Shown here one piece after another: positions 1 through 5,632 of a stretch of DNA of 5,632 bases. The notes under the pieces were generated by a model. That model was given only the letters and a program-made list of their open reading frames with translations, was not told the origin of the DNA and did not search any database. Every line of letters begins with the position of its first letter. Within the stretch, counting starts at the first letter, position 1. Origin of the DNA: Candidatus Anoxychlamydiales bacterium (GTDB lineage: Bacteria; Chlamydiota; Chlamydiia; Chlamydiales; SM23-39); NCBI GenBank assembly GCA_011064905.1, contig JAAKFW010000111.1, forward strand, positions 1 to 5,632, given 5' to 3'. The translations under genes and the position numbers were made by a program.

Positions 1-2
1 AA

Positions 3-377
3 TGGAGGTGGAGAGAATCGAACTCTCGTCCTTATCAAACTCGAATACTAATGACTACATGCTTAGAGTCTCCTTAAATTAATCGATCTAAACGGAAGAC
101 TCCCCGTTATAAAGATCGATAGTCTAATTTGATAATCTTGAATTTTCCCCAAAATTAGAAAAGTAGAAAAACCCATACCAAGATAAATGACAGTAGATCC
201 TAAAACTCTCGGTCAAATTTTTAGGCTACCGAGTAGCAAAGACTGTTAGGTCTTAAGCCGCTAACAACATCTCTTGTGAGTTATCGTTTATGTTTTTGCC
301 GGAATGATTTAAGAGGCCAACCGACGTCCTCTGCATGCCGCTAATACCTTGCTTGTAAGTCGAAGCCTGGCACCCCC
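3..377 (-). ncRNA. ssrA: transfer-messenger RNA (tmRNA)
   Basis: tmRNA rescues ribosomes stalled on mRNAs lacking a stop codon, working with SmpB: it enters as an alanyl-tRNA mimic and then serves as template for a proteolysis tag. Seen in the sequence: the mature 5' end GGGGGUG (377-371) pairs with CACCUCC (10-4), and the third pair is G-U, the alanyl-tRNA synthetase identity pair. The discriminator A is at 3. The T arm is at 11-27 (GAGAG-UUCGAUU-CUCUC) and the UUCGAC box lies near the 5' end. Pseudoknot PK1 uses AGAGG/CCUCU (328-332 with 312-316) and GUCGG/CCGGC (321-325 with 298-302). A second pseudoknot uses CUCGGU-type arms 228-233/208-213 and 219-225/199-205. The last one uses 113-120/82-89, 104-108/91-95 and 97-102/66-71. 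It is a one-piece, non-permuted molecule of about 375 nt, a normal size. The bases after the discriminator read TT, so the 3' CCA is not encoded and must be added by CCA-transferase. The terminator lies beyond the left edge. The gene is divergent from ileS. Confidence 0.97.
253..285 (-). other. tmRNA tag reading frame, tag (A)DNSQEMLLAA
   Basis: This is the mRNA-like part of ssrA: ten codons GAU-AAC-UCA-CAA-GAG-AUG-UUG-UUA-GCG-GCU followed by UAA. With the alanine carried by the tRNA part, the appended peptide would be A-DNSQEMLLAA. The C-terminal LLAA fits the LAA ending recognised by ClpXP-type proteases. I placed the resume codon at GAU because it lies 12 nt after the last base of PK1 (11 nt in E. 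coli) and is preceded by UAAAC, with A at position -4 as in E. coli UAGUC. The frame stays open further upstream to GGC (298-300), but that codon lies inside a PK1 stem and is a poor candidate. The frame is secure; the exact first codon is inferred. Confidence 0.8.
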
Positions 378-391
378 ATAAATATTTGGGT

Positions 392-409
392 TATAATATA
401 TATATTATA
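392..409. repeat. perfect 18-bp AT palindrome between ssrA and ileS
   Basis: TATAATATATATATTATA equals its own reverse complement over all 18 bases. It carries a consensus -10 hexamer TATAAT on the plus strand at 392-397 and the same hexamer on the minus strand at 409-404. It lies 15 bp upstream of the mature tmRNA 5' end and 90 bp upstream of the ileS start. It could act as a shared melting site for divergent transcription. Short AT palindromes also arise by chance in DNA this AT-rich, so a function is inference. Confidence 0.6.
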
Positions 410-432
410 GATTATTTGTTTTAAATAGTACA
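404..432 (-). promoter_or_regulatory. candidate ssrA promoter
   Basis: On the minus strand a perfect -10 TATAAT occupies 409-404. At 17-bp spacing the -35 position (432-427) reads TGTACT, only a weak match to TTGACA. Transcription would begin near 397, about 20 nt before the mature 5' end at 377, which fits a precursor trimmed by RNase P. The -10 is convincing in position; the -35 is poor, and chlamydial sigma-66 promoters are often weak matches. Other AT-rich hexamers nearby could serve instead. Confidence 0.4.
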
Positions 433-441
433 GGTTTTTTG

Positions 442-471
442 TTTACATAAACGGTTGATTTGGTGTAACAT
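442..471 (+). promoter_or_regulatory. candidate ileS promoter
   Basis: TTTACA (442-447, five of six to TTGACA) is followed after 18 bp by TAACAT (466-471, four of six to TATAAT). Transcription would start about 20 nt before the ileS ATG. An alternative pair is TTGATT (455-460) with ATTATA (478-483) at 17 bp, but that would start very close to the ribosome-binding site. The TTTACA box lies inside a small inverted repeat, GTTTA-CA-TAAAC (441-452). Weak evidence, from hexamer similarity only. Confidence 0.3.
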
Positions 472-488
472 AAGCTAATTATAAAGAG

Positions 489-495
489 TTGAGGA
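489..495 (+). promoter_or_regulatory. ileS ribosome-binding site
   Basis: TTGAGGA contains a GAGG core (491-494) that ends 5 nt before the ATG at 500. It fixes that ATG as the start of ileS; I see no competing in-frame start with a comparable site upstream. Confidence 0.75.
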
Positions 496-499
496 TAAA

Positions 500-3400
500 A
501 TGTTTAACTTAAATAAGGATGAGAGCTTTTCAAAAAGAGAAGAGAGAGTTTTGAAATTTTGGCAAGATGAGAGGATTTTTAAAAAATCTGTTGATAATAG
601 AAAAGATCAAAAACTGTTCTCTTTTTATGATGGACCTCCTTTTGCAACAGGGCTTCCTCACTATGGCAATCTACTAGCTAGCATCTTAAAAGATATCATT
701 CCTAGATACAAGACGATGAAGGGATATTTTGTTCCAAGAAGATTTGGATGGGATTGTCATGGGCTTCCTGTAGAGAATGAAATAGAAAAAGCAAAAGAGC
801 TATCTGGCCATTTATTTGTCTCAAAATATGGAATCAAAGCTTTTAATGAAGAGTGTGAAAAAATAGTACTTAGATATACGAAAGAGTGGGAAAAAACGAT
901 AAATAGAATGGGTAGATGGGTGGATTTTGAAAACACCTATAAAACTATGGATCTATCATATATGGAATCTACTTGGTGGGTTTTTAAACAGCTTTTTGAT
1001 TTGGGGCTAGTTTATGAGGGATTTAAGGTAATGCCTTTTTCAGCAAAACTTGGCACTCCAATCTCTAATTTTGAAGCGAACTTAAATTATCAAGATGTGG
1101 ACGATCCATCTTTAGTTGTTAAATTTCAATCTACAAAAGATAAAGATACTTTTTTTTTAGCATGGACGACAACTCCTTGGACATTGATTTCAAATTTAGC
1201 TTTAATAATGGGCCCGGATATTGAATATGTAAAAGTCAAAGATAAAAACACTAATAAAAATTATATCATAGCAAGAGATCGTTTAAGTAAGTTCTTCAAA
1301 GAAGATTTTGAAGTTATCGCTAGCTTTAAAGGAAGAGATTTAAAAGGGGAGCGATATGTTCCTTTATTTGATTATTTTAAAGATAGAGAAGATGCATTTA
1401 AAGTACTACTAGATGATTTTGTAACTTTAGATGAAGGAACTGGTATAGTACATGCTGCTCCAGCTTTTGGAGAAGTTGATTTTTTTGTATGTAAAAGAGA
1501 AGATATCGAACTTGTTTGTCCAGTTGATAATGCAGGTAGATTTACAAAAGAGATTAAAGAATATGAAAATATTTTAGTTAAAGATGCGGATAAGCCGATA
1601 ATTAAAAGATTAAAACAGGAAAATAAAGTTTTTCACCATAGCACAATAAGACATAGATATCCTTTTTGTTGGAGAACAGATACCCCTTTAATATATAAAG
1701 CTGTAAAAACCTGGTTTGTATCGGTTGAAAAAATAAAAGATAAAGTAATCAACTCCAATAAACAGATCCATTGGGTTCCTGAGCATATTAAAGAGGGAAG
1801 ATTTGGAAAGTGGTTAGAAAATGCTAGAGATTGGGCTATTTCTAGAAATAGATTTTGGGGAACTCCAATTCCTATATGGAGAGATGAAAATGATGATGTT
1901 GTAGTTATGGGATCGATAAAAGAATTAGAAGATAAAACAAATAAAAAAGTTACAAATCTTCATCGTCAATTTATAGATGATTTAACTTTTGAAAAAAATG
2001 GGAAGACTTATAAAAGGGTAGAAGAAGTCTTTGATTGTTGGTTTGAATCAGGCTCTATGCCATATGCTCAAAATCATTATCCATTTGAAAATAAAGATTT
2101 GACAGAAAAATCTTTTCCTGCAGATTTTATAGCAGAAGGATTAGATCAAACAAGAGGCTGGTTTTATACATTAAATGTTCTATCTAGTGCCCTATTTAAT
2201 AAACCAGCTTTTAAAAATGTAATAGTAAACGGAATCATTTTAGCTGAAGATGGCAATAAAATGAGTAAAAGACTAAAAAACTATCCAGAGCCAGGTATTT
2301 TAATCTCTAAATATGGAGCAGATGCAATCAGGCTTTATATGTTACATTCTCCAGCAGTAAAAGCGGAAGATCTAAAATTTTCTGAAAAAGGAGTTGCAAT
2401 AGTTTTAAGACAAATCTTACTTCCCTTTTGGAACTCATATGTCTTTTTAGCAACTTATGGAAATATCTATAATTGGAAGCCTGAAAAAACATTTAAAAAA
2501 CCTACAGCTGATATAGATAGATGGATAATTTCTTTATCTAACAAACTTATTTTAGAAGTCCAAGAGGCGTTAGATAAGTATGAACTTAGTAGAGCTGTCG
2601 ATCCTATTGTTAATTTTATTGAAAACCTCACAAATTGGTATATCAGAAGATCTAGGACTAGGTTTTGGAAAGATGAAGATTCTCAAGATAGAAAAGATGC
2701 TTTTTCAACGCTTCATTTTGTTCTTCTCAATCTTACAAAAATTACAGCGCCATTTGTTGTTTTTATCTCAGATGCTATTTATAAAGAATTAAAAACAGAT
2801 GCTATGCCAGCTTCTGTTCATCTTCAAGATTGGCCAAAATATGAAAAGTCTAATAGAGATGAAAATTTAGAGAATCAAATGAAATATGTGCAAAGGGCTG
2901 TCAGTATAGGGCACTCTCTTAGAAAAGAATATAAATTAAAAGTTCGTCAACCCCTTTTAAAAGCATATATTGAAGCAGATTCAAAAATTCTAAATTATTT
3001 AGAGAAACAGAAACATTTAATAAAAGAAGAATTAAATGTAAAAGAAGTGGTTTTATTAAAAGATGAATCTAGATTTATTACTCTGCAAGCTAAACCAAAC
3101 TTTAGAATTCTTGGTAAAAAAATTCAAAAACTAATCTCTCAAGCTCAAAAAATTATTCAAAATTTCACCCTCGATCAAATAAATTTAATCGAGCAAAATA
3201 AATCAGTTGTTATCACTATTAATAATCAAAAAATAACTCTTACTTCTGAAGATGTTATAATTGAGAGAAAAATAAAAGAAAACGTAGCAGCTGCTAGAGA
3301 TAACGATATAGCCTTAGCTTTAGATACTACAATCACTGAAGAGTTAAAAGAAGAAGCTATCGCAAGAGAAATCGTTAATAAAATTAACCTTCTTAGAAAA

Positions 3401-3601
3401 GAGAAAAATTTTGATGTTACCGATAGAATCCATGTGATTTTTGATACAACTGATGTTTTCAAAAAAAGCTATGAAAAGCACAAAACATATATCGATCATG
3501 AAATTTTAGCAACTCTAGTGAAATTTGAAAAATGTGAAGGGGATAGCATCGATATAAATGGACACAAAACAATAATCAAGATCTCTCAAGAAAAGAAATA
3601 A
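500..3601 (+). CDS. ileS: isoleucyl-tRNA synthetase, type 2 (eukaryote-like)
   Basis: A cytosolic class I synthetase that charges tRNA-Ile with isoleucine using ATP and edits misactivated valine. The 1033 residues are full length for type 2 IleRS. In order: the Rossmann catalytic domain with the HIGH-type motif HYGN (54-57) inside a PPFATGLPHYGN block; GWDCHGLPVE (83-92); the CP1 editing domain with TTTPWTL (223-229) and GTGIVHAAPAFGEVD (313-327), whose last Asp is the likely editing residue; WGTPIPIW (453-460); CWFESGSMPY (513-522); GLDQTRGWFYTLN (547-559); KMSKR (587-591), the ATP loop; the anticodon-binding helical domain with NWYIRRSRTRFW (712-723); then a long C-terminal extension with KVRQPL (814-819), typical of type 2. 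No C-terminal Cys-rich zinc finger of type 1 enzymes is present; the extension has one Cys (1012). HYGN keeps the glycine in the third place of HxGH. Type 2 enzymes are generally far less sensitive to mupirocin; that this one is so is inference. The start is backed by GAGG 5 nt upstream. Single gene, divergent from ssrA and convergent with lepB; no frameshift seen. Confidence 0.98.
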   Translation: MFNLNKDESFSKREERVLKFWQDERIFKKSVDNRKDQKLFSFYDGPPFATGLPHYGNLLASILKDIIPRYKTMKGYFVPRRFGWDCHGLPVENEIEKAKELSGHLFVSKYGIKAFNEECEKIVLRYTKEWEKTINRMGRWVDFENTYKTMDLSYMESTWWVFKQLFDLGLVYEGFKVMPFSAKLGTPISNFEANLNYQDVDDPSLVVKFQSTKDKDTFFLAWTTTPWTLISNLALIMGPDIEYVKVKDKNTNKNYIIARDRLSKFFKEDFEVIASFKGRDLKGERYVPLFDYFKDREDAFKVLLDDFVTLDEGTGIVHAAPAFGEVDFFVCKREDIELVCPVDNAGRFTKEIKEYENILVKDADKPIIKRLKQENKVFHHSTIRHRYPFCWRTDTPLIYKAVKTWFVSVEKIKDKVINSNKQIHWVPEHIKEGRFGKWLENARDWAISRNRFWGTPIPIWRDENDDVVVMGSIKELEDKTNKKVTNLHRQFIDDLTFEKNGKTYKRVEEVFDCWFESGSMPYAQNHYPFENKDLTEKSFPADFIAEGLDQTRGWFYTLNVLSSALFNKPAFKNVIVNGIILAEDGNKMSKRLKNYPEPGILISKYGADAIRLYMLHSPAVKAEDLKFSEKGVAIVLRQILLPFWNSYVFLATYGNIYNWKPEKTFKKPTADIDRWIISLSNKLILEVQEALDKYELSRAVDPIVNFIENLTNWYIRRSRTRFWKDEDSQDRKDAFSTLHFVLLNLTKITAPFVVFISDAIYKELKTDAMPASVHLQDWPKYEKSNRDENLENQMKYVQRAVSIGHSLRKEYKLKVRQPLLKAYIEADSKILNYLEKQKHLIKEELNVKEVVLLKDESRFITLQAKPNFRILGKKIQKLISQAQKIIQNFTLDQINLIEQNKSVVITINNQKITLTSEDVIIERKIKENVAAARDNDIALALDTTITEELKEEAIAREIVNKINLLRKEKNFDVTDRIHVIFDTTDVFKKSYEKHKTYIDHEILATLVKFEKCEGDSIDINGHKTIIKISQEKK

Positions 3602-3608
3602 ATTTTTC

Positions 3609-3634
3609 AAAAAACCGGTGATAACTGTTTTTTT
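3609..3634 (+). terminator. weak terminator-like hairpin after ileS
   Basis: Starting 8 nt after the ileS stop, AAAAAAC plus GGT (3609-3615, 3617-3619) pair with ACTGTTTTTT (3624-3633) around a GATA loop, leaving one bulged C at 3616. The 3' arm is itself a run of seven T. The stem is ten pairs, mostly A-T with one G-U, so it is weak, although its place directly after the stop and its T run fit intrinsic termination. The A run on the other side would give a T run on the minus strand as well, so it could also stop read-through from lepB. Confidence 0.4.
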
Positions 3635-3698
3635 CTTGCATTTTCGTTTGAAATCATAAGTGAGCTTATTGGATGTATTTAAAATAATAAGGATTTTT

Positions 3699-3911
3699 AT
3701 GAGTTTTCTAATTTGTTTAGATGTTTCTAATCAATTCATTTCTGGAATCACATAATCTGTTAAAAAAACTAACTGAACTTTTAAGTTCTTCAGAAGTTCA
3801 TCTCTCAAATAATCGTTTCAATCTTGTGATGGTAACTTTTGGGAATATGATAATTATCAGATTGAAAAAAATAACAAGAGAATAGAAATTAAAATTTCAA
3901 AGGTTTTTTAG
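3699..3911 (+). pseudogene. possible decayed small gene, frameshifted, unknown function
   Basis: I recognise no family. A ribosome-binding site AAGGA (3689-3693) stands 5 nt before ATG 3699, which opens MSFLICLDVSNQFISGIT and then hits TAA at 3753-3755. The +1 frame is open from ATG 3721 to TAG 3883-3885 (54 codons, including LLKKLTELLSSSEVHLSN), with no ribosome-binding site of its own and a TAG directly before it. The first frame is open again from 3813 to TAG 3909-3911 and ends with a protein-like stretch, DGNFWEYDNYQIEKNNKRIE. One inserted and one deleted base would join the three into a protein of about 70 residues. This suggests a small gene broken by two compensating indels, whose tail would overlap the 3' end of lepB by 23 bp on the other strand. 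Alternatives: a real 54-codon gene at 3721-3885, or chance open frames. The AT richness makes chance a serious rival. Confidence 0.27.
3816..3867. repeat. 9-bp inverted repeat between ileS and lepB
   Basis: TTTCAATCT (3816-3824) and AGATTGAAA (3859-3867) are perfect reverse complements 34 nt apart. GAT (3828-3830) and ATC (3856-3858) can extend the stem past a three-base bulge. The interval also holds a 12-bp palindrome, TGATAATTATCA (3848-3859), which competes with the outer stem. It starts about 20 nt beyond the lepB stop. Read from lepB, the 3' arm is not followed by a T run, so it is not a classical intrinsic terminator; it might protect or end the lepB transcript. Confidence 0.3.
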
Positions 3912-5632
3912 TTCTTCTTCTAATAACGATTAAAGAGATAACGACAACTATAAAAGCGGATGACCATATAACCATTTTTGGAAATGTTATTTTTTCAAAA
4001 GGTGGTTGGAATGGTTCTCCCCATCTTTTTGATGGAGGCCAAAATATTGAGTTCACCCCTCCTTTTAAATTATCGTCTGGTACAAATCCAAAATCTCTAC
4101 TATCAGCACTCATAGCATGATTATCGCCTAATACTAGATACATCTTTTCAGGAATTTTTATTCCAAGTCTTCTAATCACATTTTTATCAAAATGTCCATC
4201 TTTATCAAATGGATCACCTAAATCTTCAAAAGCTTTGTATTGATTATTCATATGTTGGTTTTTATATTCTCTTTGGAGAAAACTTACTAAAGTAGGATCG
4301 TCTTGTTTGAATATAACATGGCCCATTAGATAAAAATTCTTATCTCTAAAATAAGCGTATCTAGAAGGAATGAGCAATTGATTTTTTCGATGAGGATTGA
4401 AAATATTTGAGAATTCAATACCTAAATTATATAAGGTTTTAGTTCTAGTAACAGAAAATTGATTTAAAGGATGATCATTATTTAATTTTTTACTAATACC
4501 TAGAAAATTGACTAAATAAGCTTTTCCATTTTGAATTTCATAGCACCCATTTGTAACATTATCAAGTTTTGGAATTGAGCTATCTTCTCTAAATTTCGAG
4601 CCGTATCGATAAGCGAAGCCATTTTTTACACAAAATCTAGCTGTATACATGCTGCTAAAAATCTTTTTTAAACTATCTTCAAAAAGAGGTATTAAAGAAG
4701 TTGAGTAGTTCAAAGCAGGTCTAAGCCTTCCATATTCATCTCTTATTATTTTTGCATCTTTTAAAGTTGGATGATGTGTTAATTCTAGATATAAATCAGC
4801 CTCTTCAACATCTTCTAAAGAATCATTTGAATATTTTTTAACTTCCTCGTTAGTTAAAATTCTAGACATGGCAAAATTTTTAAAACCCCAAATATCATAG
4901 TAATTTTTAATTCCAGAATCTTTTGTAAAAACTTTTGAATGCTCGGTTAACATCTCAGATTCGATTTGACCCATAGGATTGATGTTTAGCATTCCAATAG
5001 GCTCATTCATTTGATAGAAAACTACAGGTGAGTAAATTTCTTTAGAAAAATTATCAGGAGTTATTGCTTTTCCCTCAAATCTTATAAATGGGATATGCTC
5101 AATCTCTTTAAAGTATTTGCTGGAGTTTAATTCTTTTATTTCATTTCCATGTTTATCTATTCCATATATTCTTCCACCATAGAAATATAAAATATCTCCA
5201 GGTTTACCAATGAGTCTTTTAACTAATTGCTTTTTTCCAGGAAATAAATAGAAATACAACATGTTTTGATCTTGAATATCTAAATTTTTAGATGTAAAAA
5301 TAACAATTGATCCTCTTTTTAGAAGATCTGGATCAAAATATAAATGTTTTGTCTGAAGAGGTATATTTATTCCAAAATCTGTTTTAGAAACGAGTAGCAT
5401 ATCTTTTTCTTTTAAAGTGGGTCTCATAGACCCAGTTGGAATAGTATATAGCTCAAACCACATTTGTCTCACTATTATCGCAACTACAATGGCAAAAGCA
5501 AGCGCTATAATAACATCAAAAACTTGTTCAAATGCTGATTTTTTAAGATGTTGATTAGCGAGGTTTTCTAGATTTTTTGCAGCTCTATCTGCTGCTTTTT
5601 TATTTTTTTTGAGTATTGATGTTTGAAGTGAT
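3889..5632 (-). CDS. lepB: signal peptidase I, long chlamydial-type, 5' end off the window
   Basis: A membrane serine protease (Ser/Lys dyad, family S26) that cuts signal peptides from exported proteins on the outer face of the inner membrane. Residues here are counted from the first complete codon at 5631-5629; 580 are visible. A basic stretch (about 8-31) precedes a membrane segment VFDVIIALAFAIVVAIIV (37-54). Box B, IPTGSM, follows with nucleophile Ser68 (codon 5430-5428). Box D, KRLIGKPGD (138-146), holds the general-base Lys138. Box E, GDNHAMSADSRDFGFV, is at 502-517. About 355 residues separate boxes D and E, against roughly 120 in E. coli LepB; I recall chlamydial LepB as similarly long (over 600 residues). 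The protein contains only two visible Cys (334, 363), both in this insertion and able to form a disulfide. A second hydrophobic segment (about 553-570) is followed by RRRTKK, predicting a C-terminal anchor with a cytoplasmic tail. The GTG at 5472 is not the start: it codes for Val54 inside the anchor, and no stop or ATG occurs in frame up to the window edge. The TAA is at 3891-3889. Confidence 0.96.
   Translation of the reverse strand, partial: SLQTSILKKNKKAADRAAKNLENLANQHLKKSAFEQVFDVIIALAFAIVVAIIVRQMWFELYTIPTGSMRPTLKEKDMLLVSKTDFGINIPLQTKHLYFDPDLLKRGSIVIFTSKNLDIQDQNMLYFYLFPGKKQLVKRLIGKPGDILYFYGGRIYGIDKHGNEIKELNSSKYFKEIEHIPFIRFEGKAITPDNFSKEIYSPVVFYQMNEPIGMLNINPMGQIESEMLTEHSKVFTKDSGIKNYYDIWGFKNFAMSRILTNEEVKKYSNDSLEDVEEADLYLELTHHPTLKDAKIIRDEYGRLRPALNYSTSLIPLFEDSLKKIFSSMYTARFCVKNGFAYRYGSKFREDSSIPKLDNVTNGCYEIQNGKAYLVNFLGISKKLNNDHPLNQFSVTRTKTLYNLGIEFSNIFNPHRKNQLLIPSRYAYFRDKNFYLMGHVIFKQDDPTLVSFLQREYKNQHMNNQYKAFEDLGDPFDKDGHFDKNVIRRLGIKIPEKMYLVLGDNHAMSADSRDFGFVPDDNLKGGVNSIFWPPSKRWGEPFQPPFEKITFPKMVIWSSAFIVVVISLIVIRRRTKKPLKF

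Noticed and set aside
298..300. GGC as tmRNA resume codon, giving a 15-residue tag GKNINDNSQEMLLAA
   Set aside because: These bases form the second stem of PK1 (CCGGC with GUCGG), and A is at -5 rather than -4; GAU at 283-285 fits both spacing and upstream motif.
1150..1158. Run of nine T in ileS as a phase-variable tract
   Set aside because: It encodes Phe-Phe-Leu in a conserved region of an essential gene with an intact frame; ordinary for AT-rich DNA.
2580..2792. 70-codon plus-strand frame inside ileS
   Set aside because: It lies wholly within ileS in another frame, has no ribosome-binding site, and overlaps conserved anticodon-binding-domain codons.
3226..3462. 78-codon minus-strand frame with hydrophobic and serine-rich content
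   Set aside because: Antisense to the ileS 3' part; its composition is what the complement of Lys/Glu/Ile-rich codons gives. No independent start signal.
3775..3799. GAACTT followed by two AAGTTC copies as a hairpin or operator
   Set aside because: The closest arms leave almost no loop, and the signal is only 6 bp in low-complexity sequence; no supporting context.
3721..3885. 54-codon plus-strand frame as an intact gene
   Set aside because: No ribosome-binding site, TAG directly before the ATG, and the likely start signal is in another frame at 3699; treated as part of the possible decayed gene.
1..5632. CRISPR array, insertion sequence, tRNA gene other than tmRNA, or phage module
   Set aside because: No regular direct repeats, transposase motifs, terminal inverted repeats or further cloverleaf were seen; the window is essentially housekeeping genes.

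Overview
This window is AT-rich bacterial chromosome and most probably comes from a member of the Chlamydiae, plausibly an environmental lineage rather than the Chlamydia genus. Three things point that way. First, an ileS gene encoding a type 2 (eukaryote-like) isoleucyl-tRNA synthetase lies next to lepB, the pairing I recall for C. trachomatis CT019/CT020. Second, the signal peptidase I is very long, with several hundred residues between its catalytic-lysine box and its last conserved box, as in chlamydial LepB. Third, the tmRNA encodes a tag that I do not recognise from Chlamydia. The phylum call is inference from memory of gene order and protein architecture, not from a search.

Layout: positions 3-377 (minus) hold a complete tmRNA gene, ssrA, with acceptor stem, T arm, pseudoknots and a 10-codon tag frame. 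Positions 378-499 are a divergent control region centred on a perfect 18-bp palindrome that supplies a TATAAT on each strand; candidate promoters for ssrA (leftward) and ileS (rightward) sit here. Positions 500-3601 (plus) are an intact ileS of 1033 residues. Positions 3602-3888 are a convergent spacer with a weak terminator-like hairpin, what looks like the wreck of a small plus-strand gene broken by frameshifts and stops, and an inverted repeat. Positions 3889-5632 (minus) are lepB, whose 5' end runs off the right edge; the apparent GTG start at 5472 is not real, because the frame stays open upstream and encodes the membrane anchor that precedes the catalytic serine.

The genes serve core protein biogenesis: tRNA charging (IleS), rescue of stalled ribosomes with degradation tagging (tmRNA), and removal of signal peptides from exported proteins (LepB). 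They are not one operon: ssrA and ileS diverge, and ileS and lepB converge. I see no defence, mobile or CRISPR element. The less ordinary points are the tmRNA tag and its Asp resume codon, the shared palindromic promoter core, the enlarged two-cysteine insertion and C-terminal membrane segment of LepB, and the decayed gene between ileS and lepB.
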